Positions 33,006-43,676 of a stretch of 64,000 nt of DNA are shown piece after piece. Position 1 is the stretch's first letter. The number at the start of each line of letters is the position of its first letter. The DNA comes from Streptomyces sp. NBC_00513 (GTDB taxonomy: Bacteria > Actinomycetota > Actinomycetes > Streptomycetales > Streptomycetaceae). The stretch lies in contig NZ_CP107845.1 in the NCBI RefSeq assembly GCF_041431415.1, forward strand, positions 5,270,001 through 5,334,000, in the 5' to 3' direction. Position numbers and translations under genes: made by a program. The notes under the pieces are model-generated. The model worked only from the letters and a program-made list of their open reading frames with translations. It was not told the origin of the DNA and did no database searches.

Positions 33006-34031
33006 ATGCGTATCGGAGTTCTCACCGCAGGCGGCGACTGCCCGGGCCTCAACGCTGTCATCCGGTCGGTCGTACACCGCGCCGCAGTCGGCCACGGAGA
33101 CGAGATCATCGGCTTCGAGGACGGTTTCAAGGGCCTCCTCGACGGCAACTTCCGCCCGCTCGACATCAATGCCGTCAGCGGCATTCTCGCGCGCGGCGGC
33201 ACGATTCTCGGCTCAGCGCGCATGGAGCGGGCGCGCCTGCACGAAGCCGCCGAGAACGCCCGCGAACTGGCGACCCGCTACGGCATCGACGCGCTCATCC
33301 CGATCGGCGGGGAAGGCACGCTCACCGCCGCCCGGATGCTGTCGGAAGCGGGGATGCCGGTCGTCGGAGTGCCGAAGACCATCGACAACGACATCTCCTC
33401 CACGGACCGCACCTTCGGCTTCGACACCGCCGTCATGGTCGCGACCGAGGCCATCGACCGCCTCAAGACCACCGCCGAGTCCCACCAGCGCGTGATGGTC
33501 GTCGAGGTCATGGGGCGCCACGCCGGCTGGATCGCCCTGGAGTCCGGCATGGCCGGCGGCGCCCACGGGATCTGTCTGCCGGAGCGCCCCTTCGAGGTGG
33601 ACGCGCTGGTGAAGATGGTGGAGGAGCGGTTCGCCCGCGGCAAGAAGTTCGCCGTCATCTGCGTCGCCGAGGGCGCGCACCCGGCCGAGGGCTCCATGCC
33701 GTACGAGAAGGGCGCCATCGACGCGTACGGTCACGAGCGCTTCGCCGGCATCGGCAACCGTCTCGCGGTCGAGCTGGAGCGGCGCCTGGGCAAGGAGGCC
33801 CGCCCGGTCATCCTCGGCCACGTCCAGCGCGGCGGCACCCCGACCGCGTACGACCGCGTGCTCGCCACCCGCTTCGGCTGGCACGCCGTCGAGGCCGTCC
33901 ACCGGGGCGAGTACGGCAACATGACCGCGCTGCGCGGCACCGACATCGTGATGGCCCCGCTGGCGCACGCCGTCACCGAGCTGAAGACGGTCCCGGAGGA
34001 CCGCATGTACGAGGCCGAGTCCGTCTTCTGA
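33006..34031 (+). CDS. pfkA: ATP-type 6-phosphofructokinase
   Basis: A 341-residue phosphofructokinase for fructose 6-phosphate to fructose 1,6-bisphosphate. Motifs are MRIGVLTAGGDCPGLNAVIR at the start, IPIGGEGTLTAARML and VVGVPKTIDNDISSTDRTFG, then MGRHAGWIALESG and LGHVQRGGTPTAYDRVLATR. The glycine in GGEGT (where PPi-dependent enzymes have GGDD) predicts ATP use, while the lysine in PKTIDND is the residue found in the actinomycete and PPi subgroup; this combination is known from the S. coelicolor ATP enzyme. It is divergent from pta. Confidence 0.95.
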   Translation: MRIGVLTAGGDCPGLNAVIRSVVHRAAVGHGDEIIGFEDGFKGLLDGNFRPLDINAVSGILARGGTILGSARMERARLHEAAENARELATRYGIDALIPIGGEGTLTAARMLSEAGMPVVGVPKTIDNDISSTDRTFGFDTAVMVATEAIDRLKTTAESHQRVMVVEVMGRHAGWIALESGMAGGAHGICLPERPFEVDALVKMVEERFARGKKFAVICVAEGAHPAEGSMPYEKGAIDAYGHERFAGIGNRLAVELERRLGKEARPVILGHVQRGGTPTAYDRVLATRFGWHAVEAVHRGEYGNMTALRGTDIVMAPLAHAVTELKTVPEDRMYEAESVF

Positions 34032-34114
34032 CCGGGACCGGTGACCGGCCCGGGCGAGCGGGACCCGCGTCCCGCCCGCACGAGCGCGACCCACGTCCCG
34101 ACATCGCGCGCCGA

Positions 34115-34155
34115 ACGGCCCCGGTCGAGTCCCTCCGCGGACCGGCCGGGGCCGT
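34115..34155. terminator. Terminator between pfkA and the XRE regulator
   Basis: ACGGCCCCGG pairs with CCGGGGCCGT (10 bp) between two convergent genes. A smaller stem, GCGGGAC with GTCCCGC, is at 34058-34075, nearer pfkA. Confidence 0.55.
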
Positions 34156-34188
34156 CTCGGCCCGTTCCCGAACCGCCCGGAACGCGTC

Positions 34189-34878
34189 CTATTCCGCGCC
34201 GCCGGCGATGGCCCAGAAGCGGTTCACGATGTCCGCGAGGTACTCCCGGCCGGAATCGCCCGTCCCGGCGGTGCCCTCACCGCCGCCCCAGCTCAGGGTC
34301 GCGACCATGCGGGACTGGTACTCGCCGTGCAGCCGCTCCAGCACCCGTTCCAGGTGCGCCTTCGGCACCGGCAGCATCTTGGACAGCGGTTTCCCGTAGG
34401 CCTGCCAGCGGGTGGTGACCGCGCTGCGCAGCAGATCGGCCAGTTCCTCGTGCTTGCCGGTCGCCGTCACGAACTGGGCCAGGGTCAGTCCCAGCGTCGA
34501 GGCGAGGGCGGCGGACTGCCGCTCGTTCCCCTTCCAGCGGCCGGTGTCCTCCATTTTCTGGTAGGAGTTCGTCTCCAAACCGATGCGCCGGGCCAATTCC
34601 TCGGCGGCCATCCCCCTGGCCATTCGATGCTCCCGCAGGGTGATCGGCTCGGCGATGAGTTCCCCGGGGGAACACCAGAGCACGCCGGCGAGCGCCGTGA
34701 GCTCGGTGGAAGTGGGTGAGACCTCGCCCCGCTCCCAGGCCATCACGGTTTCGGGCGCGACATTCAGTCCGTACTGGGCGCGCAGGCCATAAGCGACGTG
34801 GCCGGGCGCCATGCCCAGGGCCGCACGCAGACGACGCGCGGCGGGGGCATTGAAGGGGGGGCTGGAGTGCACAAGCAC
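34189..34878 (-). CDS. XRE-type helix-turn-helix regulator with two HTH units
   Basis: A 229-residue putative DNA-binding protein starting at GTG 34878. Two HTH-like units are visible: the first around LRAQYGLNVAPETVMAWERG (about residues 32-60) and the second around MAAEELARRIGLETNSYQKM (about 89-115). The rest is helical and unassigned. It reads toward pfkA from the other strand and is not part of the glycogen operon. Target unknown. Confidence 0.78.
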   Translation of the reverse strand: MLVHSSPPFNAPAARRLRAALGMAPGHVAYGLRAQYGLNVAPETVMAWERGEVSPTSTELTALAGVLWCSPGELIAEPITLREHRMARGMAAEELARRIGLETNSYQKMEDTGRWKGNERQSAALASTLGLTLAQFVTATGKHEELADLLRSAVTTRWQAYGKPLSKMLPVPKAHLERVLERLHGEYQSRMVATLSWGGGEGTAGTGDSGREYLADIVNRFWAIAGGAE

Positions 34879-35123
34879 ACCGTAGGAGTGGCCAAGGCGT
34901 GGCGACTACAGACCATTCAAACAAGCTGATAACTCGTAGGAAAGTCCTATGGAAATCGGGGCTTTATGCCGGTTTCCTGGCGACTGTCCGGTAATCGGGG
35001 TCGTCGGAAGATCCATTTACAGGGTACGGATTCAGCCACTCCATTTCGCCGCTACCCCCGTACTCGTTGAGTGATCCCCGTCACAGGGCGTGAACCGGCC
35101 ATGCGGCCGGTCCGTGATCCCTA

Positions 35124-35160
35124 TCGGGGCCCTCGCCCACGGGGGTGGCGAGGGCCCCGA
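35124..35160 (-). terminator. Hairpin downstream of glgB
   Basis: A 14-bp stem from TCGGGGCCCTCGCC to GGCGAGGGCCCCGA, next to an A-run and a G-run on the plus strand, about 20 bases past the glgB stop read leftward. It should end the glgE-treS-pep2-glgB transcript. The remaining 34879-35180 region shows no gene. Confidence 0.65.
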
Positions 35161-35180
35161 AAAAAAGGGGGGGGGTGCCC

Positions 35181-37466
35181 CTACGGCCTGAACCAGACCG
35201 TCGCCATCGGCGGCAGCGTCAGTCGCAGGCTCGCCGACCGCCCCTGCGCCGGAACGGGATCGGGCCGCAGCGACTGGAGGTGCCGCACACCGCTGCCGCC
35301 GTACCGCTCCTCGTCGGTGTTCAGGACCTCCCGCCACAGCGGGACCTCCTCCGGCACCCCGAGCCGGTAGCCGTGACGAACCACCGGCGAGAAGTTCGAC
35401 ACCGCCAACAACTGCGAGCCGTCCTGCGCGAACCGCAGGAACGCGAAGACGTTGTCGTCGGCCGCGTCCGCCTCCACCCAGGCGAAGCCCTCCGGCACCG
35501 TGTCCCGCTCCCACAGCGCGGGCGCCGCCGTGTACGCGCGGTTCAGGTCCCGCACCAGGGTGCGCACACCGCGGTGATCACCGGCCGCCGGATAGGACTC
35601 GTCCAGCACCCACCAGTCGGGCCCGTACGTCTCGGACCACTCCGACCCCTGCGCGAACTCCTGTCCCATGAAGAGCAGCTGCTTGCCCGGGTGGGCCCAC
35701 ATGAAGCCCAGGTACGCGCGGTGCGCCGCCCGCTGCTGCCACCAGTCACCCGGCATCTTCGACACCAGCGAGCGCTTGCCGTGCACCACCTCGTCGTGCG
35801 AGATCGGCAGCACGTAGTTCTCGCTGTACGCGTACACCATCGCGAAGGTCATGTCGTGGTGGTGGTACTTGCGGTGCACCGGCTCCTTCGACACGTACCG
35901 CAGCGTGTCGTGCATCCAGCCCATGTTCCACTTCAGGCCGAAGCCCAGCCCGCCCGCGTCCGTCGGCCGGGTCACGCCCTCCCACGCCGTGGACTCCTCC
36001 GCGATCGTCACCACGCCCGGGCAACGCCGGTACACCGTCGCGTTCATCTCCTGGAGCAGGGCCACCGCGTCCAGGTTCTCCCGGCCGCCCTGCTCGTTCG
36101 GCGTCCACTCGCCCTCGGAGCGCGAGTAGTCCAGGTAGAGCATCGAGGCGACCGCGTCCACCCGCAGGCCGTCCACGTGGAACTCCTGGCACCAGTACAC
36201 CGCGTTCGCCACGAGGAAGTTGCGGACCTCCTTGCGCCCGTAGTCGAACTCCAGCGTCCCCCAGTCCGGGTGCGCCGCCCGCTGCGGGTCGTGGTGCTCG
36301 TACAGCGGCCGGCCGTCGAACTCGGCGAGCGCCCACTCGTCGCGCGGGAAGTGCGCGGGCACCCAGTCGACGATCACCCCGATCCCGGCCCGGTGCAGCG
36401 CGTCCACCAGGAACCGGAAGTCGTCCGGGGTGCCCATCCGCGACGTCGGCGCGAAGAATCCGGTGACCTGGTAGCCCCAGGAACCGCCGAAGGGGTGCTC
36501 CGCGACCGGCATCAGCTCCACGTGCGTGAAGCCGAGCTCCTTGACGTACGCCGGGAGCTGTTCGGCCAGCTGCCGGTACGACAGCCCCGGCCGCCACGAC
36601 GCGAGGTGCAGCTCGTACACGGACAGCGGGGCCTGGTGCGGCGGCCGGAGCCCGCGCGTGGCCATCCACTCCGTGTCCTGCCACGTGTGGTGCGAGGCGG
36701 TGACCACCGACGCGTTCGCCGGCGGGACCTCCGCGTACCGCGCCATCGGGTCGGCGCGCACGGTGTGGCTGCCGTCCGGGCGCGTGATGTCGTACTTGTA
36801 CATGGTGCCCTCGCCGACACCGGGCAGGAACAGCTCCCACACCCCGGTCGAGCCCAGCGAACGCATGGGGTACGCCACGGAGTCCCAGTACGAGAAGTCG
36901 CCGGTGACCCGCACCCCCTGGGCGTTCGGCGCCCACACCGTGAACCGGGTGCCGGCCACGCCCTGGTGCTCCATCGGCTCCGAGCCCAGCGCCGTCCACA
37001 GCTCCTCGTGCCGGCCCTCGCCGATCAGGTGCAGGTCCAACTCGCCGAGCGCCGGCAGGAACCGGTACGGGTCGTGGACCTCGATCTCGTCGCTGTCGTA
37101 GGCCACCAGGAGCCGGTACTCCGGCACGCCGGACAACGGCAACAGCCCGGAGAACAACCCGTCCCCCTCGTCGAACAACTCGGCGCGCAGTCCCTTGCCG
37201 AGGACCGTCACCGCCTTCGCGTAAGGGCGCAGCACCCGGAAGGCCACCCCGCCGCGGTGTGCCCGGGCGCCGAGCACCGCGTGCGGGTCGTGGTGACGGC
37301 CCTCCAGCAGCCGGGCCCGTTCCTCGGCCCCCAGCGCGGGCGCCGGCCGGACCCCGTGGGGTGGCGCGGCCTTGCGGGCCCGGGGCGCGCGGGCCTTCCG
37401 AACGGGCTCGGGGGTGACCCCGGATTCGTCGCGGACGGTCGGTGACGGCTGTCGTGCGGCGCTCAC
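35181..37466 (-). CDS. glgB: 1,4-alpha-glucan branching enzyme
   Basis: A 761-residue GH13 enzyme that adds alpha-1,6 branches to the linear glucan made by GlgE. It starts at GTG 37466 with GAGGAGG upstream; the longer open frame to 37895 overlaps pep2 and is rejected. After an N-terminal basic stretch come CBM48-type modules (about 45-250) and a GH13 barrel. Catalytic residues fit Asp in GLRVDAVASMLYLDYSR, Glu in VTIAEESTAWEGV and His-Asp in LPISHDEVVHGKRS. Its start overlaps the pep2 stop by four bases, as in a single operon. Confidence 0.95.
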   Translation of the reverse strand: MSAARQPSPTVRDESGVTPEPVRKARAPRARKAAPPHGVRPAPALGAEERARLLEGRHHDPHAVLGARAHRGGVAFRVLRPYAKAVTVLGKGLRAELFDEGDGLFSGLLPLSGVPEYRLLVAYDSDEIEVHDPYRFLPALGELDLHLIGEGRHEELWTALGSEPMEHQGVAGTRFTVWAPNAQGVRVTGDFSYWDSVAYPMRSLGSTGVWELFLPGVGEGTMYKYDITRPDGSHTVRADPMARYAEVPPANASVVTASHHTWQDTEWMATRGLRPPHQAPLSVYELHLASWRPGLSYRQLAEQLPAYVKELGFTHVELMPVAEHPFGGSWGYQVTGFFAPTSRMGTPDDFRFLVDALHRAGIGVIVDWVPAHFPRDEWALAEFDGRPLYEHHDPQRAAHPDWGTLEFDYGRKEVRNFLVANAVYWCQEFHVDGLRVDAVASMLYLDYSRSEGEWTPNEQGGRENLDAVALLQEMNATVYRRCPGVVTIAEESTAWEGVTRPTDAGGLGFGLKWNMGWMHDTLRYVSKEPVHRKYHHHDMTFAMVYAYSENYVLPISHDEVVHGKRSLVSKMPGDWWQQRAAHRAYLGFMWAHPGKQLLFMGQEFAQGSEWSETYGPDWWVLDESYPAAGDHRGVRTLVRDLNRAYTAAPALWERDTVPEGFAWVEADAADDNVFAFLRFAQDGSQLLAVSNFSPVVRHGYRLGVPEEVPLWREVLNTDEERYGGSGVRHLQSLRPDPVPAQGRSASLRLTLPPMATVWFRP

Positions 37467-38923
37467 GCGAGCGGCCTCCTCGGGGGCTTCGGATGGGGGG
37501 TGGTGGAGCCTGGGGTGGTCGGCGGGGTCACGGGGTGTCCCGGCCGGTGAGCGGGCCGCTGTGGTTCGGACAGTCGCCGGATCGCCGCCATCGGGACGTG
37601 CAGCCAGTCGGGGCGGTGCCGGGACTCGTAGCGGGCCTCGTACACCGCCTTGTCGGTCTCGTACGCGCGCAGCAGCACGGGGTCCTCGCGCGGGTCGCGG
37701 CCGCTGGTGCGGGCGTAGCCCTCGCAGTACGCCGCCCGGCAGGCGTCCGCCCAGGCGGGGGCGAACGGCCGGTGGGAGCGGGCCGCGTAGTCGAAGGAGC
37801 GCAGTATCCCGGCGATGTCCCGCACCGCCGGTTCGGGTCGCCGCCGGTCGGCCAGCGGCCTGGCCGGCTCGCCCTCGAAGTCGATCAGCGCCCAACTGCC
37901 CTCGACGGTGCGCAGGGTCTGGCCCAGGTGCAGGTCCCCGTGGATGCGCTGGGCGGACACCCCGCCGCCCCGCGAGGCGGCCAGGGCGTCGAAGGCGCCG
38001 CGCAGCCCCGCCTCGTACGGTCGCAGCGCGGGCACCTCCCTGGCGGTCGCGGCCAGTCGAGCCGTCATCCCGGCGGCGAGCCGCGCGGTCTGTTCCGGCC
38101 CCAGCGCGACGGTGGGCAGGGCGCCGGCGAGGGCGTCGTGCACCTCGGCTGTGGCCCGGCCCAGGGCGTGGGCCTCGGCGGTGAAGTCGGCCCCGGCGCC
38201 GAGCCGGCGCAGCGCGAGCTGCCAGCCGTCGTCGGAGCCGCGCAGGTACGGCTGGAGCACGCCCAGGGTCAACGGTTCGGCGCCGGGCAGGTCGGCCTCG
38301 TACCAGGCGACCGGCGCGGGCACCCGTGCGCAGCCCGCGGCGGCCAGCGCCCTGGGCAGCTCCAGGTCCGGGTTGACTCCCGGGCCGACCCGGCGGAACA
38401 CCTTGAGGATGTACGAATCCCCGTAGATGAGCGAGGAGTTGGTCTGTTCCCCGGACAGCGGCCGGGGTGTCGGCGCGGCCGGGATCAGGGCTCCCGGGTC
38501 CCGCTCGAAGCGCAACGGGCCGAGCGTTCCGGGGGAGCGCAATCGTTCCAGCAGCAGCGCCGCGAGCCGCGGATCGCCGAGTCCCTCGTAGACGGCCTGC
38601 CCGGCGTACGGCCCCTGTTCCGCGTGCCCGATCAGGGCGGGCGCGAGCGCCAGCGGCAGGTTCGGGCGTACCCCGAGCAGGAGTTGGTAGCAGTCCGAGC
38701 TGCCCTCGGCGTCCACGCCGACGAGCAGGTGCAGCAACCCGGGGGAGGCCCCGGGTGGCAGGAGTTCGACGGCCGAGACCAGACGAAGGCGCGTGATGGC
38801 GCGCCCCTTTCCGGCGAACCAGCGCTGCCTCGGAAGCCAGTTGCGCAGCATGGGTTCGAGCGGTCCGATGGGGACCGCGGCCAGGCTGCCCTGGCGACTC
38901 CGGGCGGATGCAGCCTCCGACAT
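37463..38923 (-). CDS. pep2: Maltokinase (Pep2)
   Basis: A 486-residue kinase that phosphorylates maltose with ATP to give maltose 1-phosphate, the GlgE donor. It has an N-terminal cap (LRNWLPRQRWFAGKGRAITR) and an aminoglycoside-kinase-like core with the catalytic loop RIHGDLHLGQTL and the Mg2+ site ALIDFEGEPARPL. The start MSEAASARSRQGSLAAVPIG at 38923 is supported by AAAGGACG upstream. It overlaps glgB by four bases, but a 351-base gap separates it from treS. In some actinobacteria treS and pep2 are fused; here they are separate. Confidence 0.92.
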   Translation of the reverse strand: MSEAASARSRQGSLAAVPIGPLEPMLRNWLPRQRWFAGKGRAITRLRLVSAVELLPPGASPGLLHLLVGVDAEGSSDCYQLLLGVRPNLPLALAPALIGHAEQGPYAGQAVYEGLGDPRLAALLLERLRSPGTLGPLRFERDPGALIPAAPTPRPLSGEQTNSSLIYGDSYILKVFRRVGPGVNPDLELPRALAAAGCARVPAPVAWYEADLPGAEPLTLGVLQPYLRGSDDGWQLALRRLGAGADFTAEAHALGRATAEVHDALAGALPTVALGPEQTARLAAGMTARLAATAREVPALRPYEAGLRGAFDALAASRGGGVSAQRIHGDLHLGQTLRTVEGSWALIDFEGEPARPLADRRRPEPAVRDIAGILRSFDYAARSHRPFAPAWADACRAAYCEGYARTSGRDPREDPVLLRAYETDKAVYEARYESRHRPDWLHVPMAAIRRLSEPQRPAHRPGHPVTPPTTPGSTTPHPKPPRRPLA

Positions 38924-39274
38924 GGCGTCGCGTCCTTTCCCCGGGCCGTCACAGAATGCGCAGAGTGTCCCGGATGGCGATGGTTGCTGTCCGGCGGTGA
39001 ACGAGTGTCGGGCCATGGATGATCCGTACAGGGGCGGGCGATTGACCCATTCGCGCGCCTTTTGCTCTTCGGGTCGCTCTTCGGGTCGTTCCTCGGGCTC
39101 GGTTCGCCCCGGGGCGCGGCAGCCCGACTCGCGGGGTCGTACGTGCTCGAAAGCGCGGTTGTGGCACGTTCCTTCGCGCGTTCGACCCCGTTCCGCGGGC
39201 GTGCCCCTTCGGCTCGCTCGCCCGGTGCCGACGTCGGTTCACGTCGGCTCCGGTGGGAGCGAAGGCCCCGCGTA
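38924..39274. other. Gap between treS and pep2
   Basis: A 351-base stretch inside an otherwise overlapping operon. One basic, Arg-rich minus-strand frame crosses it but overlaps treS and has no ribosome site. CTCTTCGGGTCG is repeated in tandem at 39065-39088, with a degenerate third copy. It may hold an internal promoter for pep2-glgB. Confidence 0.5.
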
Positions 39275-40965
<1,691 letters not shown>

Positions 40966-40969
<4 letters not shown>

Positions 40970-42960
40970 GTGATGGGTGACCCTCCGGTGGGCGGGGACG
41001 GTCGCAGAGCGGCCAGTACGTGCGCGGGCGTGCGGCCCGGCTCTAGGCGCACGTAGTTCGCCCTGCCCCAGTGATAGGTCTCGCCGGTGAGCTCGTCGCG
41101 CACCGCGAGGGACCCGTGCCAGTCGAGGCCGAGTACCGGCATGTCCAACGAGACCGTCGCCTCCTGGGTGTGGTGCGGATCGAGGTTGACGACCACCAGT
41201 ACGGAATTGGCTCCGGCGTGCTTCGAATAGGCGATCACCTGTTCGTTGTCGGTCGAATGGAAGTGGATGTCGCGGAGCTGCTGGAGGGCCGGGTTGCGCC
41301 GGCGCAGTCGGTTCAGGGCCGTGATCAGCGGGGCGATGGTCAGCCCGTCCCGATCGGCGGCCGCCCAGTCGCGTGGCCGGAACTCGTACTTCTCGGAATT
41401 CAGGTACTCCTCGCTGCCCTCCTTGACGGGGGTGTTCTCGCAGAGCTCGTAGCCGGCGTAGACGCCCCAGGCGGGGGACAGGGTGGCGGCGAGTACGGCC
41501 CGCACCTCGAAGGCCGGGCGACCGCCGTGCTGAAGGTACGCGTGGAGGATGTCGGGGGTGTTGACGAAGAAATTCGGCCGCATGACGGAGGCCGAACGGT
41601 CCCCCGACAGTTCGGTCAGGTACTCGGTCAGCTCGGCCTTGGTGTTGCGCCACGTGAAGTACGTGTACGACTGCTGGAAGCCGACCGCCGCGAGCGCGCG
41701 CATCATCGCGGGACGGGTGAAGGCCTCGGCGAGGAAGATCACGTCGGGGTCGGACTTGTTGATGTCCGCGATCACCTTCTGCCAGAAGACGACAGGCTTG
41801 GTGTGCGGATTGTCGACCCTGAAGATCCGCACGCCGTGATCCATCCAGTGGCGCAGGATCCGGACCGTTTCCTCGACGATGCCGGCCATGTCGGTGTCGA
41901 AGTGGATCGGGTGGATGTCCTGGTACTTCTTCGGCGGGTTCTCGGCGTAGGCGATCGTCCCGTCGGCGCGTTGGCGGAACCACTCCGGGTGCTTCTCCAC
42001 CCACGGGTGGTCGGGGGAACACTGGAGCGCGAAGTCCAGCGCGATCTCCATCCCCAGCTCGCGGGCGCGCGCGACGAAGGCGTCGAAGTCCTCGATGGTG
42101 CCCAGTTCGGGGTGGACGGCGTCGTGACCGCCCTCGGTGGAACCGATCGCCCAGGGCACACCGGGATCCCAACTACCGGCGGACAGAGTGTTGTTCGGCC
42201 CCTTGCGCCATGTGCTCCCGATGGGGTGGATCGGCGGCAGGTACACGACGTCGAAGCCCATGGCGGCGATGGCCGGCAGCCGCTCGGCGGCGCTCCGGAA
42301 GGTCCCGCTGACCGGGGCCGAGCCGGGCTCCAGCACCGCTCCCTCGGAGCGCGGGAACATCTCGTACCAGGAACCGAACAGGGCCCGCTTGCGCTCGACG
42401 AGCAGCGGCAGGGCCTTCGCGGCGGTGACCAGCTCCCGCAGGGGCCGCTTGGCGAGGGCCGCCACCACCTCGGGCGCGAGGGCGGCGGCGTGCCGCTCGG
42501 CGGGGGCCCGCTCCTCGTCACGCATGACCTCGGCGGCGGCCAGCACGTCGGCCCGGCCGTCCCGCTTGGGGATCTTCGCGGCGGCCCGCTCGTGGAGCTC
42601 GGCGCCTTCGAGGAGGGTCAGGTCGGCGTCGATCCCGGCGGGGATCTTCACGGCCGCGTGGGCCCGCCAGGTGGCGAGCGGGTCGCTCCACGCCTCGACG
42701 GTGTACGTCCACCTCCCCTCGACCTCGGCGGACACCCGGGCCCCCCACCGGTCGGTGCCGGGGGCGAGCTCGCGCAGCGGTACGGGAGGCCGCAGCCGCC
42801 CGCTCGGATCTCGGAGTACGACGTGGGCGGAGACGGCGTCGTGGCCCTCGCGGAACACGGTGGCCGAGATCTCGAAGACCTCGTCCACAACCGCCTTCGC
42901 GGGTCTGGCGCCGCAGTCGACGGCGGGGCGGACGTCCAGCACGGGAATGCGACCGATCAT
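40966..42960 (-). CDS. glgE: Alpha-1,4-glucan:maltose-1-phosphate maltosyltransferase
   Basis: A 664-residue GH13_3 enzyme that adds maltosyl units from maltose 1-phosphate to the non-reducing end of alpha-1,4-glucan. The start [20 protein letters not shown] fits the family; the frame upstream to 43107 is excluded. Catalytic residues fit the Asp nucleophile in [16 protein letters not shown] and the Glu acid in [13 protein letters not shown]. The N-terminal beta-sandwich and inserts match streptomycete GlgE. It is the first gene of the leftward glgE-treS-pep2-glgB cluster. Confidence 0.95.
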
Positions 42961-43676
42961 GATGGGATCACCTGGGGGCAGTTCGCAGGGCTCGGTGACA
43001 ACGGACCGACTGTCTGGGCAGCCGGCAGTGCACGCTCTGTTCGCTCTGTTTCTAGCCGCTCGGAAGACGGCTGCGCTGCGGGCATGGCCGCTCCTGTCCG
43101 CGTTCACTCGGGTGGCGGGAGGTGGGCGGGGTTGCCTCCGGACGGAGTCCGGGGCCTGGTGCGCCGTGCGTGTACCCGGGGAGCCCTTCCCACTCTGGTC
43201 CCGCCCAACCCGGGTGCCCGGTTAACTACTCGTACGTAGTGGCACGCGGATCACCAAGGGCCGGATCGACATCGGTCGAGGCTCCGTCAAGTCGACGAGG
43301 ACCGACTGATGTACAGCGGCACACCCCCTGTCCCAGTTGCCTCACGGGCCCCGCAGACACCCTTGTTCCGCTTCGTCGGGCCCGCGCATCTCGTGTGCCC
43401 CGGCAAGCGCCGGGACACGCGGCCGGGCGGTCCGCGGGGCAGGGATCCGGCCGGAATCGCACCCCCCGCGGCGGACCGGAGCGGGCGGCCCGCGGCGGGC
43501 GTGCCGGCCGGTCGCCGGCCGTCTGCGGCCCTCCCCCGACGACCCGTTGGAGGCCCGGCCCGACGAGGCGCCATGGCCGGGCGACGAGGGCGCCGCTAGC
43601 CTTCCGGGGGTCGAAGCGCGGGTGCACAGCGTGGTGCGACCGCTCCGATCCGTCATCCCCTGCGAAGGTGGAACAC
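42961..43676. other. Divergent control region between glgE and glgP
   Basis: About 715 bases without a gene. It must hold the promoters of both glucan operons. I see an exact 9-bp tandem repeat, CGCTCTGTT twice, at 43033-43050 (about 75-90 bases before glgE), and a weak dyad ACTAC...GTAGT at 43225-43240. Plus-strand frames near 43309-43599 are Arg/Pro-rich shadows. No consensus promoter is clear. Confidence 0.5.

Noticed and set aside
43309..43599. Plus-strand 96-codon frame upstream of glgP
   Set aside because: Arg/Pro/Gly-rich with no start signal; several equally long frames occupy the same stretch.
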